In this document: piece by piece, positions 41,498 to 48,755 of the stretch
Layout: each line of letters begins with the position of its first letter
Position numbering within the stretch: position 1 is the stretch's first letter
NCBI GenBank assembly: GCA_015490175.1
Contig: WFYJ01000267.1
Coordinates: forward strand, 1-48,755
Reading direction: 5' to 3'
Origin: Saprospiraceae bacterium
Lineage (GTDB): Bacteria; Bacteroidota; Bacteroidia; Chitinophagales; Saprospiraceae
Length of the DNA stretch: 48,755 nucleotides
The notes under the pieces: generated by a model
The model's database searches: none
Told to the model about the DNA's origin: nothing
Seen by the model: the letters and a program-made list of their open reading frames with translations, nothing else
Made by a program: the position numbers and the translations under genes

Positions 41498-41539
41498 GCC
41501 ACACCTCATTGCCCCGTTCCGGCATTGCCCCCTTTTCGC

Positions 41540-41548
41540 TACCTTGGC
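41540..41548 (+). promoter_or_regulatory. Weak -7 box TACCTTGGC before the GGGP synthase gene
   Basis: One mismatch to TAnnTTTGC, 20 bases before the ATG at 41569. Confidence 0.3.
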
Positions 41549-41568
41549 AGCAAACACTTGCCAAGGCC

Positions 41569-42339
41569 ATGCCCCGCGACACCATTTATCGAGGTTTGCT
41601 TGCCGCAAAACGCGAAGGCAGAAAGCAGTTTGCCGTGCTGGTGGACCCCGACAAAATGCGCATGGGGCACCTGGATGCCGTGCTGGCCATGGCTGCTCAG
41701 GGCCTGGTCGATTACTTTTTCATTGGCGGGAGCCTTATCGTCAACAACATGCTCGACGAGTGCCTCACGCAGATGAAGGCCGCTTCCAACGTGCCGCTCA
41801 TCCTCTTTCCCGGCAACTCGTTCCAGCTCAGCTATCGCGCCGACGCCATACTGTTCCTTTCTCTCATTTCGGGCCGCAATGCCGAGCTGCTCATCGGCAA
41901 TCACGTCATTGCCGCACCCTATCTTCGCCTCAGTCCACTCGAAATTTTGCCGACAGGCTACATGCTCATCGACGGAGGCACCATGACCACCGTGCTGTAC
42001 ATGAGCAACACCAAGCCCATTCCAGCCGCTAAAGACGACATCGCCGTGTGTACGGCCCTTGCCGGCGAAATGCTGGGCCTCAAGCTCATCTTCATGGATG
42101 CCGGCAGCGGGGCCGAGCAGCCGGTCAGTGAACGCATGATCGAAGCGGTGAGCGGCGCCGTCAGCGTGCCCCTCATCGTGGGGGGCGGCATCCGCACTCC
42201 CGAGAAAGCCGAAGCCAATGTGCGCGCCGGCGCCGACCTCATCGTCGTGGGCAACGCCATCGAAAAGGATCCGCAGCTGCTCGCGGAAATCAGCCACGCC
42301 ATTCACGGATACAGGGACAATGGGCAAACAGAGGGCTGA
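41569..42339 (+). CDS. Geranylgeranylglyceryl-phosphate synthase-like protein (GGGPS/PcrB family)
   Basis: A 256-residue TIM-barrel prenyltransferase starting MPRDTIYRGLLAAK. Family motifs in order are AVLVDPDKMR, FFIGGSLIVNN, VPLILFPGNSFQLS, LPTGYMLIDGG, IFMDAGSGAEQPV, VPLIVGGGIRTPEKA and GADLIVVGNAIEKDP, the last two binding the glycerol-phosphate group. Archaeal members make the ether bond of archaeal lipids from geranylgeranyl diphosphate and sn-glycerol 1-phosphate. Homologues are also known in Bacteroidota, where the product's role is less clear. Members of this length belong to the larger group II rather than short PcrB. An upstream in-frame extension to 41401 overlaps the hydrolase gene and was not used. 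Confidence 0.88.
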   Translation: MPRDTIYRGLLAAKREGRKQFAVLVDPDKMRMGHLDAVLAMAAQGLVDYFFIGGSLIVNNMLDECLTQMKAASNVPLILFPGNSFQLSYRADAILFLSLISGRNAELLIGNHVIAAPYLRLSPLEILPTGYMLIDGGTMTTVLYMSNTKPIPAAKDDIAVCTALAGEMLGLKLIFMDAGSGAEQPVSERMIEAVSGAVSVPLIVGGGIRTPEKAEANVRAGADLIVVGNAIEKDPQLLAEISHAIHGYRDNGQTEG

Positions 42340-42500
42340 GGAAAAACTGAAAAATGGAGCGATCGGGATGTCGATTGCAGCTCAATGCAGATATTTCGCT
42401 CGAAGTGGACGGATGGCAAAGCACAATTTCGGGATAGTGCTCGAAATGATGCAGCGCCATATTCGCAAACAGTAATCATTTTCAAAGAAAGCACTCGACT

Positions 42501-45500
42501 ATGAAAGGACTCATCAGACTCGCGGCGGCATTGCTGCTGCTATGGCACGTACCCGGGCTGCACGCCCAGGTGACGTTCCCCGAAAACGGGGTGAGCGATC
42601 CGCGCGAAGGCTTGCATGCTTTCACCAATGCCACCATCTACACCCGTTACGATCAGAAGCTCGACAACGCCACACTGGTCATTCGCAAGGGCAAGGTCGA
42701 GGCGGTCGGTGTGGATGTAGAGGTGCCCAGAGGCGCCGTGGTACACGACCTGCAAGGGAAAGTCATCTATCCCTCTTTCATTGATCTGTATACCGATTAC
42801 GGCATGCCGAAGGCGAACCGGCAGCAGCGCGGAGGGCAGACCAGCATGCATCGCTTTGAGCGTCGCCCGCAGCCGCTCACCTCACGCAAAGGTGCGTGGG
42901 CGTGGAATGAAGCCCTGAAAGTGGACTTCCGCGCGCACGAGCACTTTACCGCCGATGCCAAAACGGCCAAGGCCCTGCGCGAGGCCGGCTTCGGCAGCGT
43001 GCTGAGCCACCGCATGGACGGCATCGCTCGCGGCACCGGCACGCTCGTCACGCTTGGCGAAGGGCGTGCCCACGAGCTCATCGTCAGGGAAAAAGCGTCG
43101 AACCACCTGTCTTTCAACAAGGGCAGCTCGCAACAGAGCTATCCCGGCTCGCTCATGGGAGCCATTGCCTTGTTGCGGCAGACTTACTACGATGGCCGCT
43201 GGTATGCCGAGGCGGGGCGCAAGGAAGAAGTCAACAACTCGCTCGAAGCGTGGAACGCCGTGCAGGCGCTGCCTCAGATCTTCGAAGTGCGCGACAAGTG
43301 GGAAGCACTGCGCGCCTGGCGCATCGGCAAGGAGTTTGGCGTCAGCTACATCATCAAAGGGGCCGGCGACGAGTACCAGCGCCTCGACGAGCTGAAGGCG
43401 ACGGGCATGGCTTTCATCGTGCCGCTCAACTTTCCCGATGCCTACGATGTGGAAGATCCGCTCGATGCCATGCAGGTCTCGTTGGCCGAAATGAAGCATT
43501 GGGAGCTGGCGCCGACCAATCCCGCTCGTCTGGAGCAGGCAGGCATCACCTTCGCACTTACGGCTCACGGGCTGAAAAAGCCTTCCGAACTGTTGCGCCG
43601 TTTGCGCAAAGCCGTCCAATACGGCCTGAGCAAGGAAGGAGCACTCAAGGCGCTTACCTGGACGCCGGCCCACCTCATCGATGCGACCGATCAACTGGGC
43701 AGCCTCGAGCCCGGCAAGCTGGCCAACTTCCTCATCACCTCGGGCGATCTGTTTGACGACAAAACCAAAATCTACGAGAACTGGATCAAGGGTGAGCAGT
43801 TCGTCCTCGAGCGCATGCCCGAGGTAGACCTGACGGGTACGTATGAGCTGAAAGTGGGCGACGATGTCTGGACGCTCAAAGTGAGCGGCAATGCGGAAAA
43901 GCCCGGAATGAAACTTCAGGTAAACGACTCCACTACTATTGATGTATCGCACAAATATGCACACGGCCGGATCACGCTGAGCTGGTCGCCCTCGAAAGAA
44001 GCCAAAGGCAAGGTGCGCCTCTCGGGCGTCGTCGAAGACGACCGCTGGTGGGGCCGCGGCCAACTGGTCGATGGCACCTGGGTGGACTGGCAGGCCGTGC
44101 CCGCGGTTGCGGCACCGCAAGAAGGCGACAAACCCGAGCGGCCCGATCGCGACAAAAAGAAGAAAGAAGATCCGCTGGCCGACCTCGGCGAGGTGTGGTA
44201 TCCCTTCACTGCCTACGGCTGGACGGAGCGTCCCACGCAGAAGACCTGGCTGATCAAAAACGCCACCGTCTGGACCAACGAAGCTGAAGGGGTGCTCCGG
44301 AACACGGACGTGCTGATTCAGGATGGCAAGATTGCCAAAATAGGCAAGGGCCTCAAGGCCAACGACGCCATCGAGATCGATGCGACGGGGATGCACCTCA
44401 CACCCGGCATCATCGACGAACACACGCATATCGCCATCACGCGCGGCGTAAACGAAGGCACCCAGGCCAGCTCGGCCGAGGTGCGCGTAGGCGACGTGAT
44501 CAACCCCGAAGACATCAACATCTATCGCCAGTTGTCGGGTGGCGTTACGACGGCGCAGCAGCTCCACGGCTCGGCCAACCCCATTGGCGGACAGTCGTCG
44601 ATCATCAAATTCCGCTGGGGCTACGACGATCAGGGCATGAAATTCGAAGGCGCCGACGAGTTCATCAAGTTCGCGCTGGGCGAAAACGTCAAGCAATCGA
44701 ACTGGGGCGACAACTTCCGCTCGCGCTTCCCGCAGACGCGCATGGGCGTCGAGCAGGTTTATGAAGATTACTTTACGCGTGCCCGCGAGTACGGCGAGCG
44801 GAAGCGTTCGGGCAAGCCCTACCGCGTCGATCTGGAGCTGGAAGCCCTGCTCGAGATCCTCGAAGGCAAGCGCTTCATCACCTGCCACTCCTACCGCCAG
44901 AGCGAGATCAACATGCTGATGAAGGTGGCCGAGCGCTTCGGCTTCCGCGTCAATACCTTCACTCACATCCTCGAAGGATACAAGGTGGCCGACAAGATGG
45001 CCAGGCACGGTGCCGGCGGCTCCACCTTCAGCGACTGGTGGGCATACAAGTTCGAGGTGTACGAAGCCATTCCCTACAACGGACCGCTCATGCACGAGCA
45101 GGGCGTCACGGTGGCCTACAACTCCGACGATGCCGAGATGGCGCGTCGCCTCAACCAGGAAGCGGCCAAGGCCGTGAAATACGGCGGTTTGAGCGAGGAG
45201 GAGGCCCTCAAGTTCGTCACGCTCAACCCCGCCAGGCTGCTGCACATCGACGATCGCGTGGGCAGCATCAAGGTGGGCAAGGACGCCGACGTGGTGCTGT
45301 GGTCCGATCACCCGCTTTCGATCTACGCCCGCGCCGAGATGACCTTCGTCGATGGCATCAAGTTTTTCGATCGCAAGGAGGAGGCCGTGCTGCGCCGGCG
45401 CAACGAGCAGGAGCGCAATCGCCTCATCCAGAAAATGCTTGCCGCAAAGAAAAAAGGCGCGCATACGCAGCACCCCAAAGGCCGCATGCCACACTTGTAT

Positions 45501-45542
45501 CACTGTGAGGATCTGACCGACGAGATCCGTGGCGACGAGTAA
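42501..45542 (+). CDS. Secreted two-domain amidohydrolase-superfamily protein
   Basis: A 1013-residue protein with a signal peptide (MKGLIRLAAALLLLWHVPG, then LHAQ). It has two amidohydrolase-like halves joined by a charged linker (KPERPDRDKKKKEDP at about 550). The C-terminal half (about 590-960) has the metal ligands: GIIDEHTHIA (HxH), TCHSYRQSE (His), NTFTHILEG (His) and AYNSDDAEM (Asp). The N-terminal half has the fold's strands and an end-pattern (AHLIDATDQLGSLEPGKLAN), but the HxH position reads PSFIDLYTDYG, so its metal site is lost. Such Bacteroidota proteins are annotated as imidazolonepropionase-like or peptidase-like; the substrate is unknown. The next gene, 35 bases downstream, encodes another degenerate member. 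Confidence 0.85.
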   Translation: MKGLIRLAAALLLLWHVPGLHAQVTFPENGVSDPREGLHAFTNATIYTRYDQKLDNATLVIRKGKVEAVGVDVEVPRGAVVHDLQGKVIYPSFIDLYTDYGMPKANRQQRGGQTSMHRFERRPQPLTSRKGAWAWNEALKVDFRAHEHFTADAKTAKALREAGFGSVLSHRMDGIARGTGTLVTLGEGRAHELIVREKASNHLSFNKGSSQQSYPGSLMGAIALLRQTYYDGRWYAEAGRKEEVNNSLEAWNAVQALPQIFEVRDKWEALRAWRIGKEFGVSYIIKGAGDEYQRLDELKATGMAFIVPLNFPDAYDVEDPLDAMQVSLAEMKHWELAPTNPARLEQAGITFALTAHGLKKPSELLRRLRKAVQYGLSKEGALKALTWTPAHLIDATDQLGSLEPGKLANFLITSGDLFDDKTKIYENWIKGEQFVLERMPEVDLTGTYELKVGDDVWTLKVSGNAEKPGMKLQVNDSTTIDVSHKYAHGRITLSWSPSKEAKGKVRLSGVVEDDRWWGRGQLVDGTWVDWQAVPAVAAPQEGDKPERPDRDKKKKEDPLADLGEVWYPFTAYGWTERPTQKTWLIKNATVWTNEAEGVLRNTDVLIQDGKIAKIGKGLKANDAIEIDATGMHLTPGIIDEHTHIAITRGVNEGTQASSAEVRVGDVINPEDINIYRQLSGGVTTAQQLHGSANPIGGQSSIIKFRWGYDDQGMKFEGADEFIKFALGENVKQSNWGDNFRSRFPQTRMGVEQVYEDYFTRAREYGERKRSGKPYRVDLELEALLEILEGKRFITCHSYRQSEINMLMKVAERFGFRVNTFTHILEGYKVADKMARHGAGGSTFSDWWAYKFEVYEAIPYNGPLMHEQGVTVAYNSDDAEMARRLNQEAAKAVKYGGLSEEEALKFVTLNPARLLHIDDRVGSIKVGKDADVVLWSDHPLSIYARAEMTFVDGIKFFDRKEEAVLRRRNEQERNRLIQKMLAAKKKGAHTQHPKGRMPHLYHCEDLTDEIRGDE

Positions 45543-45577
45543 TCGGCGACGAACGGTTTTTCAATTCCTGAAAGAAA

Positions 45578-46888
45578 ATGAAAATGAAAATGAGACACAT
45601 ATTTTTTTTACTACTGATTGCTTTGCTGCCGCTGCGTGGCGCCCTGTGGGCCCAGTACGTACCCGTGCCGGCACCGCCCCAGCAAGAGCCCATTGCCATC
45701 GTCAACGCCACGCTGCACCTGGGCAATGGCCAGGTGATCGAAAACGGCATCATCGCTTTCGACAAGGGGAAAATCACGCTCGTCAGCGACGGCCGGCAGC
45801 GGCCCGACCTTTCGGGGCACCGCATCATTGACGCCACGGGCCGGCACGTCTATCCGGGCTTCATCGCGACCAACACTTCGCTCGGCCTGGTCGAGATCGG
45901 CGCCGTACGCGCCACGGTGGACTACCGCGAGGTGGGCACCTACAATCCCAACGTGCGCGCCCTCATCGCCTACAATACCGACTCGGAAGTGATTCCCACA
46001 GTGCGCTCCAACGGCGTGCTGCTGGTACAGACCACGCCCTCGGGCGGGCGCATCCCCGGCATGTCGAGCGTCATGATGACCGACGGATGGAACTGGGAAG
46101 ATGCCGTGTTGCAGGCCGATGACGGCGTACACCTCAATTGGCCGTCGCCGTATTCGTTCAACTGGCGCACGCGCCGCATTACCAAAAACGAGCGCTACGA
46201 CGAGCAGGTGACGGACCTGCGCAAGTTCTTCGACGAGGCCTACGCCTATTACCAGCGGCCCGAAGTGGAAGAGAAGAACCTGCGCTTCGAGGCCATGAAG
46301 CCCGTTTTCGAGGGTACGCGCAACCTCTACATCCACGCCGAGCTGGCCACCAACATCGAGGAGGCCGTCCTCTTTGCCGAGGACTACGGCATCAGGCCGG
46401 TCATCGTCGAAGCTACCGACGCCTGGCTCGTGGCCGATTTTCTGAAAGCGCACGGCGTGCCCGTGATCCTGCGCACCACCTTCAACCTGCCGCGCCGCCC
46501 CGACGAGCCGGTGGATCTGCCCTTCCGCACGCCCGCCCTGCTCCATGAAAAGGGCGTGCAGTTCTGCTTTTCGCAAAAGGGCTTCTGGCAGCAGTTCAAC
46601 CTGCCCTTCGTGGCCGGCCAAGCCGTGGCCTACGGATTGCCCTACGAGGAAGCCGTGCGTGCCCTCACCGGCGCCACCGCCGAGATTCTCGGCATTGCCG
46701 ATCGCGTGGGCACGCTCGAACCCGGCAAGGACGCCACGCTCTTCATCAGCGAGGGCGACGCACTCGACATGCGCACCAACCAGGTGACGCACGCCTTCAT
46801 CCAGGGCCGCCGGATCAACCTCGACAACAAGCACAAGATGCTCTACCGCAAATTCAAGGCGAAGTACGAGCAGATACAGCAGCGCTGA
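45578..46888 (+). CDS. Secreted amidohydrolase-like protein lacking the HxH metal motif
   Basis: A 436-residue protein with a signal peptide (RHIFFLLLIALLPLRGALWA). The fold pattern is that of amidohydrolases: IAIVNATLHLGNGQVIENG, IIDATGRHVYPGFI and the C-terminal GIADRVGTLEPGKDATLFIS. Where catalytic members have HxH after the PGFID strand, this one reads PGFIATNTSLG. A metal site is therefore unlikely unless supplied elsewhere; one His in LYIHAELA remains. It resembles the inactive N-terminal half of the upstream protein and may be its partner in a complex, which is inference. ATGs at 45584 and 45590 are alternative starts. A terminator follows. Confidence 0.82.
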   Translation: MKMKMRHIFFLLLIALLPLRGALWAQYVPVPAPPQQEPIAIVNATLHLGNGQVIENGIIAFDKGKITLVSDGRQRPDLSGHRIIDATGRHVYPGFIATNTSLGLVEIGAVRATVDYREVGTYNPNVRALIAYNTDSEVIPTVRSNGVLLVQTTPSGGRIPGMSSVMMTDGWNWEDAVLQADDGVHLNWPSPYSFNWRTRRITKNERYDEQVTDLRKFFDEAYAYYQRPEVEEKNLRFEAMKPVFEGTRNLYIHAELATNIEEAVLFAEDYGIRPVIVEATDAWLVADFLKAHGVPVILRTTFNLPRRPDEPVDLPFRTPALLHEKGVQFCFSQKGFWQQFNLPFVAGQAVAYGLPYEEAVRALTGATAEILGIADRVGTLEPGKDATLFISEGDALDMRTNQVTHAFIQGRRINLDNKHKMLYRKFKAKYEQIQQR

Positions 46889-46892
46889 TTTT

Positions 46893-46972
46893 GGCTTTCG
46901 CCAAATGCAGCCCTGCCGTTTGCCGAAAGGCGGATGACCCGATCGGAGGACATCCGCTTTTTTTGCGCAAGC
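46893..46972. repeat. Three mini-hairpin motifs around the amidohydrolase terminator
   Basis: GGCTTTCGCCAAA at 46893-46905 (minus), TTTGCCGAAAGGC at 46919-46931 (plus) and TTTTGCGCAAGC at 46961-46972 (plus), so three of the sequence classes occur within 80 bases. Confidence 0.7.
46930..46964 (+). terminator. Terminator after the amidohydrolase pair
   Basis: GCGGATG (46930-46936) and CATCCGC (46951-46957) form a 7-bp stem with a 14-base loop, directly followed by seven T. Confidence 0.7.
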
Positions 46973-47015
46973 GGACGATTGAACGAAAAGGAGGATCTTC
47001 GCCCCAAATCCGACG

Positions 47016-48047
<1,032 letters not shown>

Positions 48048-48316
48048 CGACGAAAAGCCTTCCGCACACGCTTTCTGGCATCCTTTTTGAAAAAATGGAG
48101 GGCAGTCGGGCCTTTGCCGGAACTGTCTCATCCCCCCTTCCGGCCCTGCAGTGATACTACTGCCGGCCGGCCTGCCACCACCCCAAGTGGGAAAATATTT
48201 CCAGACGCAAGACTGTGAGGGAACCTTGCCGAAATACAGGTTTCGGCGGGCGGTTGCCGTGCCTTTTCAGGTGTGGCAAGGTGGTTTTTTGGTCTCAAGG
48301 AAAAGAAACAAACAAG

Positions 48317-48412
48317 GTGAAAGAGCGAGAAGTGCCTGTACTGTTGAAGGATGTCCGGTTCTGGGTGTTGTGTGTGTCGTTGGCGGTGCTGCTCATCCTG
48401 CTGTTGATATGA
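48317..48412 (+). CDS. Possible 31-residue membrane peptide (GTG start)
   Basis: GTG at 48317 opens a frame reading VKEREVPVLLKDV, then FWVLCVSLAVLLILLLI and a stop, that is a short charged head and one membrane helix. AT- and purine-rich sequence (AAGGAAAAGAAACAAACAAG) lies just upstream. An in-frame ATG at 48215 adds 34 unconvincing residues. The composition and topology are suggestive only; no family is recognised. Confidence 0.3.
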   Translation: MKEREVPVLLKDVRFWVLCVSLAVLLILLLI

Positions 48413-48548
48413 ACGGGAGGATAGCGGTACTTGTCATACTCAACGCAATTCGGTTTGGGAACTTTTGACGATAGCCAATGGACGCCAGACGATTTTTTGA
48501 GATGGAGAGAAGAGAGATGGAGTGAAGGAGTGAAAGAGTGACCCACTG

Positions 48549-48621
48549 CGCAAACTGCGTCAGGGCTGCGTTTTCTGCGGCCGAAGGCTGCGGTTTCAAT
48601 GATTGAAGGACCAAGAACCGA
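48549..48621 (-). repeat. Partial inverted copy C of the long dispersed repeat
   Basis: On the minus strand it reads GGTTCTTGGTCCTTC, CATTGAAACCGCAGCC, TTCGGCCGCAGAAAACGCAG and GCAGTTTGCGC, the same module order as the AACCGCAGCC part of copies A and B. Confidence 0.7.
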
Positions 48622-48646
48622 GCGCACTGAAAAAAGTCCGTAACAA

Positions 48647-48724
48647 CCCCGACTTTGGTCGGGGCAGGTTCCCGACTTGTCGGGATGACGCCCCGATGCT
48701 CGGAGCCTGTCCCGGTTTACCGGG
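48647..48724. repeat. Cluster of short CCCGAC/GTCGGG hairpins
   Basis: CCCCGAC-TTTG-GTCGGGG (48647-48664), TCCCGAC-TT-GTCGGGA (48670-48685) and CCCGG-TTTA-CCGGG (48711-48724) follow one another, with a weaker CCCCGATGCTCGG dyad between. The first two share the arm CCCGAC. Confidence 0.65.
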
Positions 48725-48755
48725 GGCAAGCTGTGACGCGTGTCCACTATAGATA

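Larger units (their letters stand above)
48048..48755. other. Region after pyrD with repeats and hairpins
   Basis: 708 bases without a firm gene. It contains a possible tiny membrane peptide gene, a partial inverted copy of the long dispersed repeat, and a run of CCCGAC/GTCGGG hairpins that reaches the window end. Confidence 0.5.

Noticed and set aside
42882-45503. 873-codon antisense frame opposite the two-domain amidohydrolase
   Set aside because: Same type of shadow; the + strand gene has catalytic motifs and a signal peptide.

Overview
The window looks like a chromosomal piece of a GC-rich member of the Bacteroidota, most likely in or near the Saprospiria. Evidence: type IX secretion (T9SS) C-terminal sorting domains on two surface proteins, a gliding-motility-associated C-terminal domain, HYR/SprB-like adhesin repeats, Bacteroidota-type promoters (TAnnTTTG, once with TTG 19 bp upstream), and Bacteroidota families such as DUF4837, the GH3 family, NamZ/DUF1343 and a bacterial geranylgeranylglyceryl-phosphate synthase. 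The taxonomic level is inference; there is no rRNA here. No prophage, insertion sequence or CRISPR array was seen.

Layout. 1-4618 (-): 3'-truncated giant cysteine-rich HYR-repeat surface protein. 4619-5394: non-coding, with a cluster of CCGGAAAGG dyads. 5395-8418 (+): a four-gene block cysM - JAMM protease - CysO-like sulfur carrier - MoeZ-like E1/rhodanese, matching the protein-thiocarboxylate route to cysteine. 8419-8926: a structured GTTGAG/hairpin array. 8927-11020 (-): NhaC-type antiporter. 11124-13409 (+): FG-GAP surface protein with T9SS domain. 14025-14681 (+): YggS. 14798-16222 (-): DEDDh exonuclease fused to a UvrC-like GIY-YIG nuclease. 16274-17509 (+): NamZ-like lipoprotein. 17565-17639 (-): tRNA-Val(UAC) with promoter and terminator. 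17881-22028 (+): AsmA-like protein and serine beta-lactamase-like enzyme. 22142-22396 (-): rpsT. 22646-25393 (+): sucA. 25457-26931: three small membrane proteins, two of them TPR-like. 27091-27501: DUF4332. 27597-27887 (-): penicillin-acylase remnant. 27943-28542 (-): Sua5/TsaC. 28856-31207 (+): PKD surface protein with gliding-type C-terminus. 31220-35140 (-): aroC and thrA, separated by a dispersed non-coding repeat. 35591-39198 (+): deoC, a SPOR protein, dapD and a GH3-family enzyme. 39262-40344 (-): DUF4837 lipoprotein. 40718-42339 (+): alpha/beta hydrolase and GGGP synthase. 42501-46888 (+): two secreted amidohydrolase-like proteins. 47016-48047 (+): pyrD. 48048-48755: repeats and hairpins.

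Most genes are housekeeping or envelope functions in short transcription units. aroC, thrA and dapD feed aspartate-family and aromatic amino-acid synthesis, and the cysM block supplies cysteine.

The strongest unexplained signal is a dispersed mini-hairpin family. By hand I count 34 copies in 48.7 kb, each a TTT-flanked 2-3 bp (or longer) stem closed by a GAAA or GCAA (once GGAA) tetraloop. The stem varies in a compensated way (GGC/GCC, GCC/GGC, TGC/GCA). Copies lie both between and inside genes, and one forms the core of the sucA terminator.
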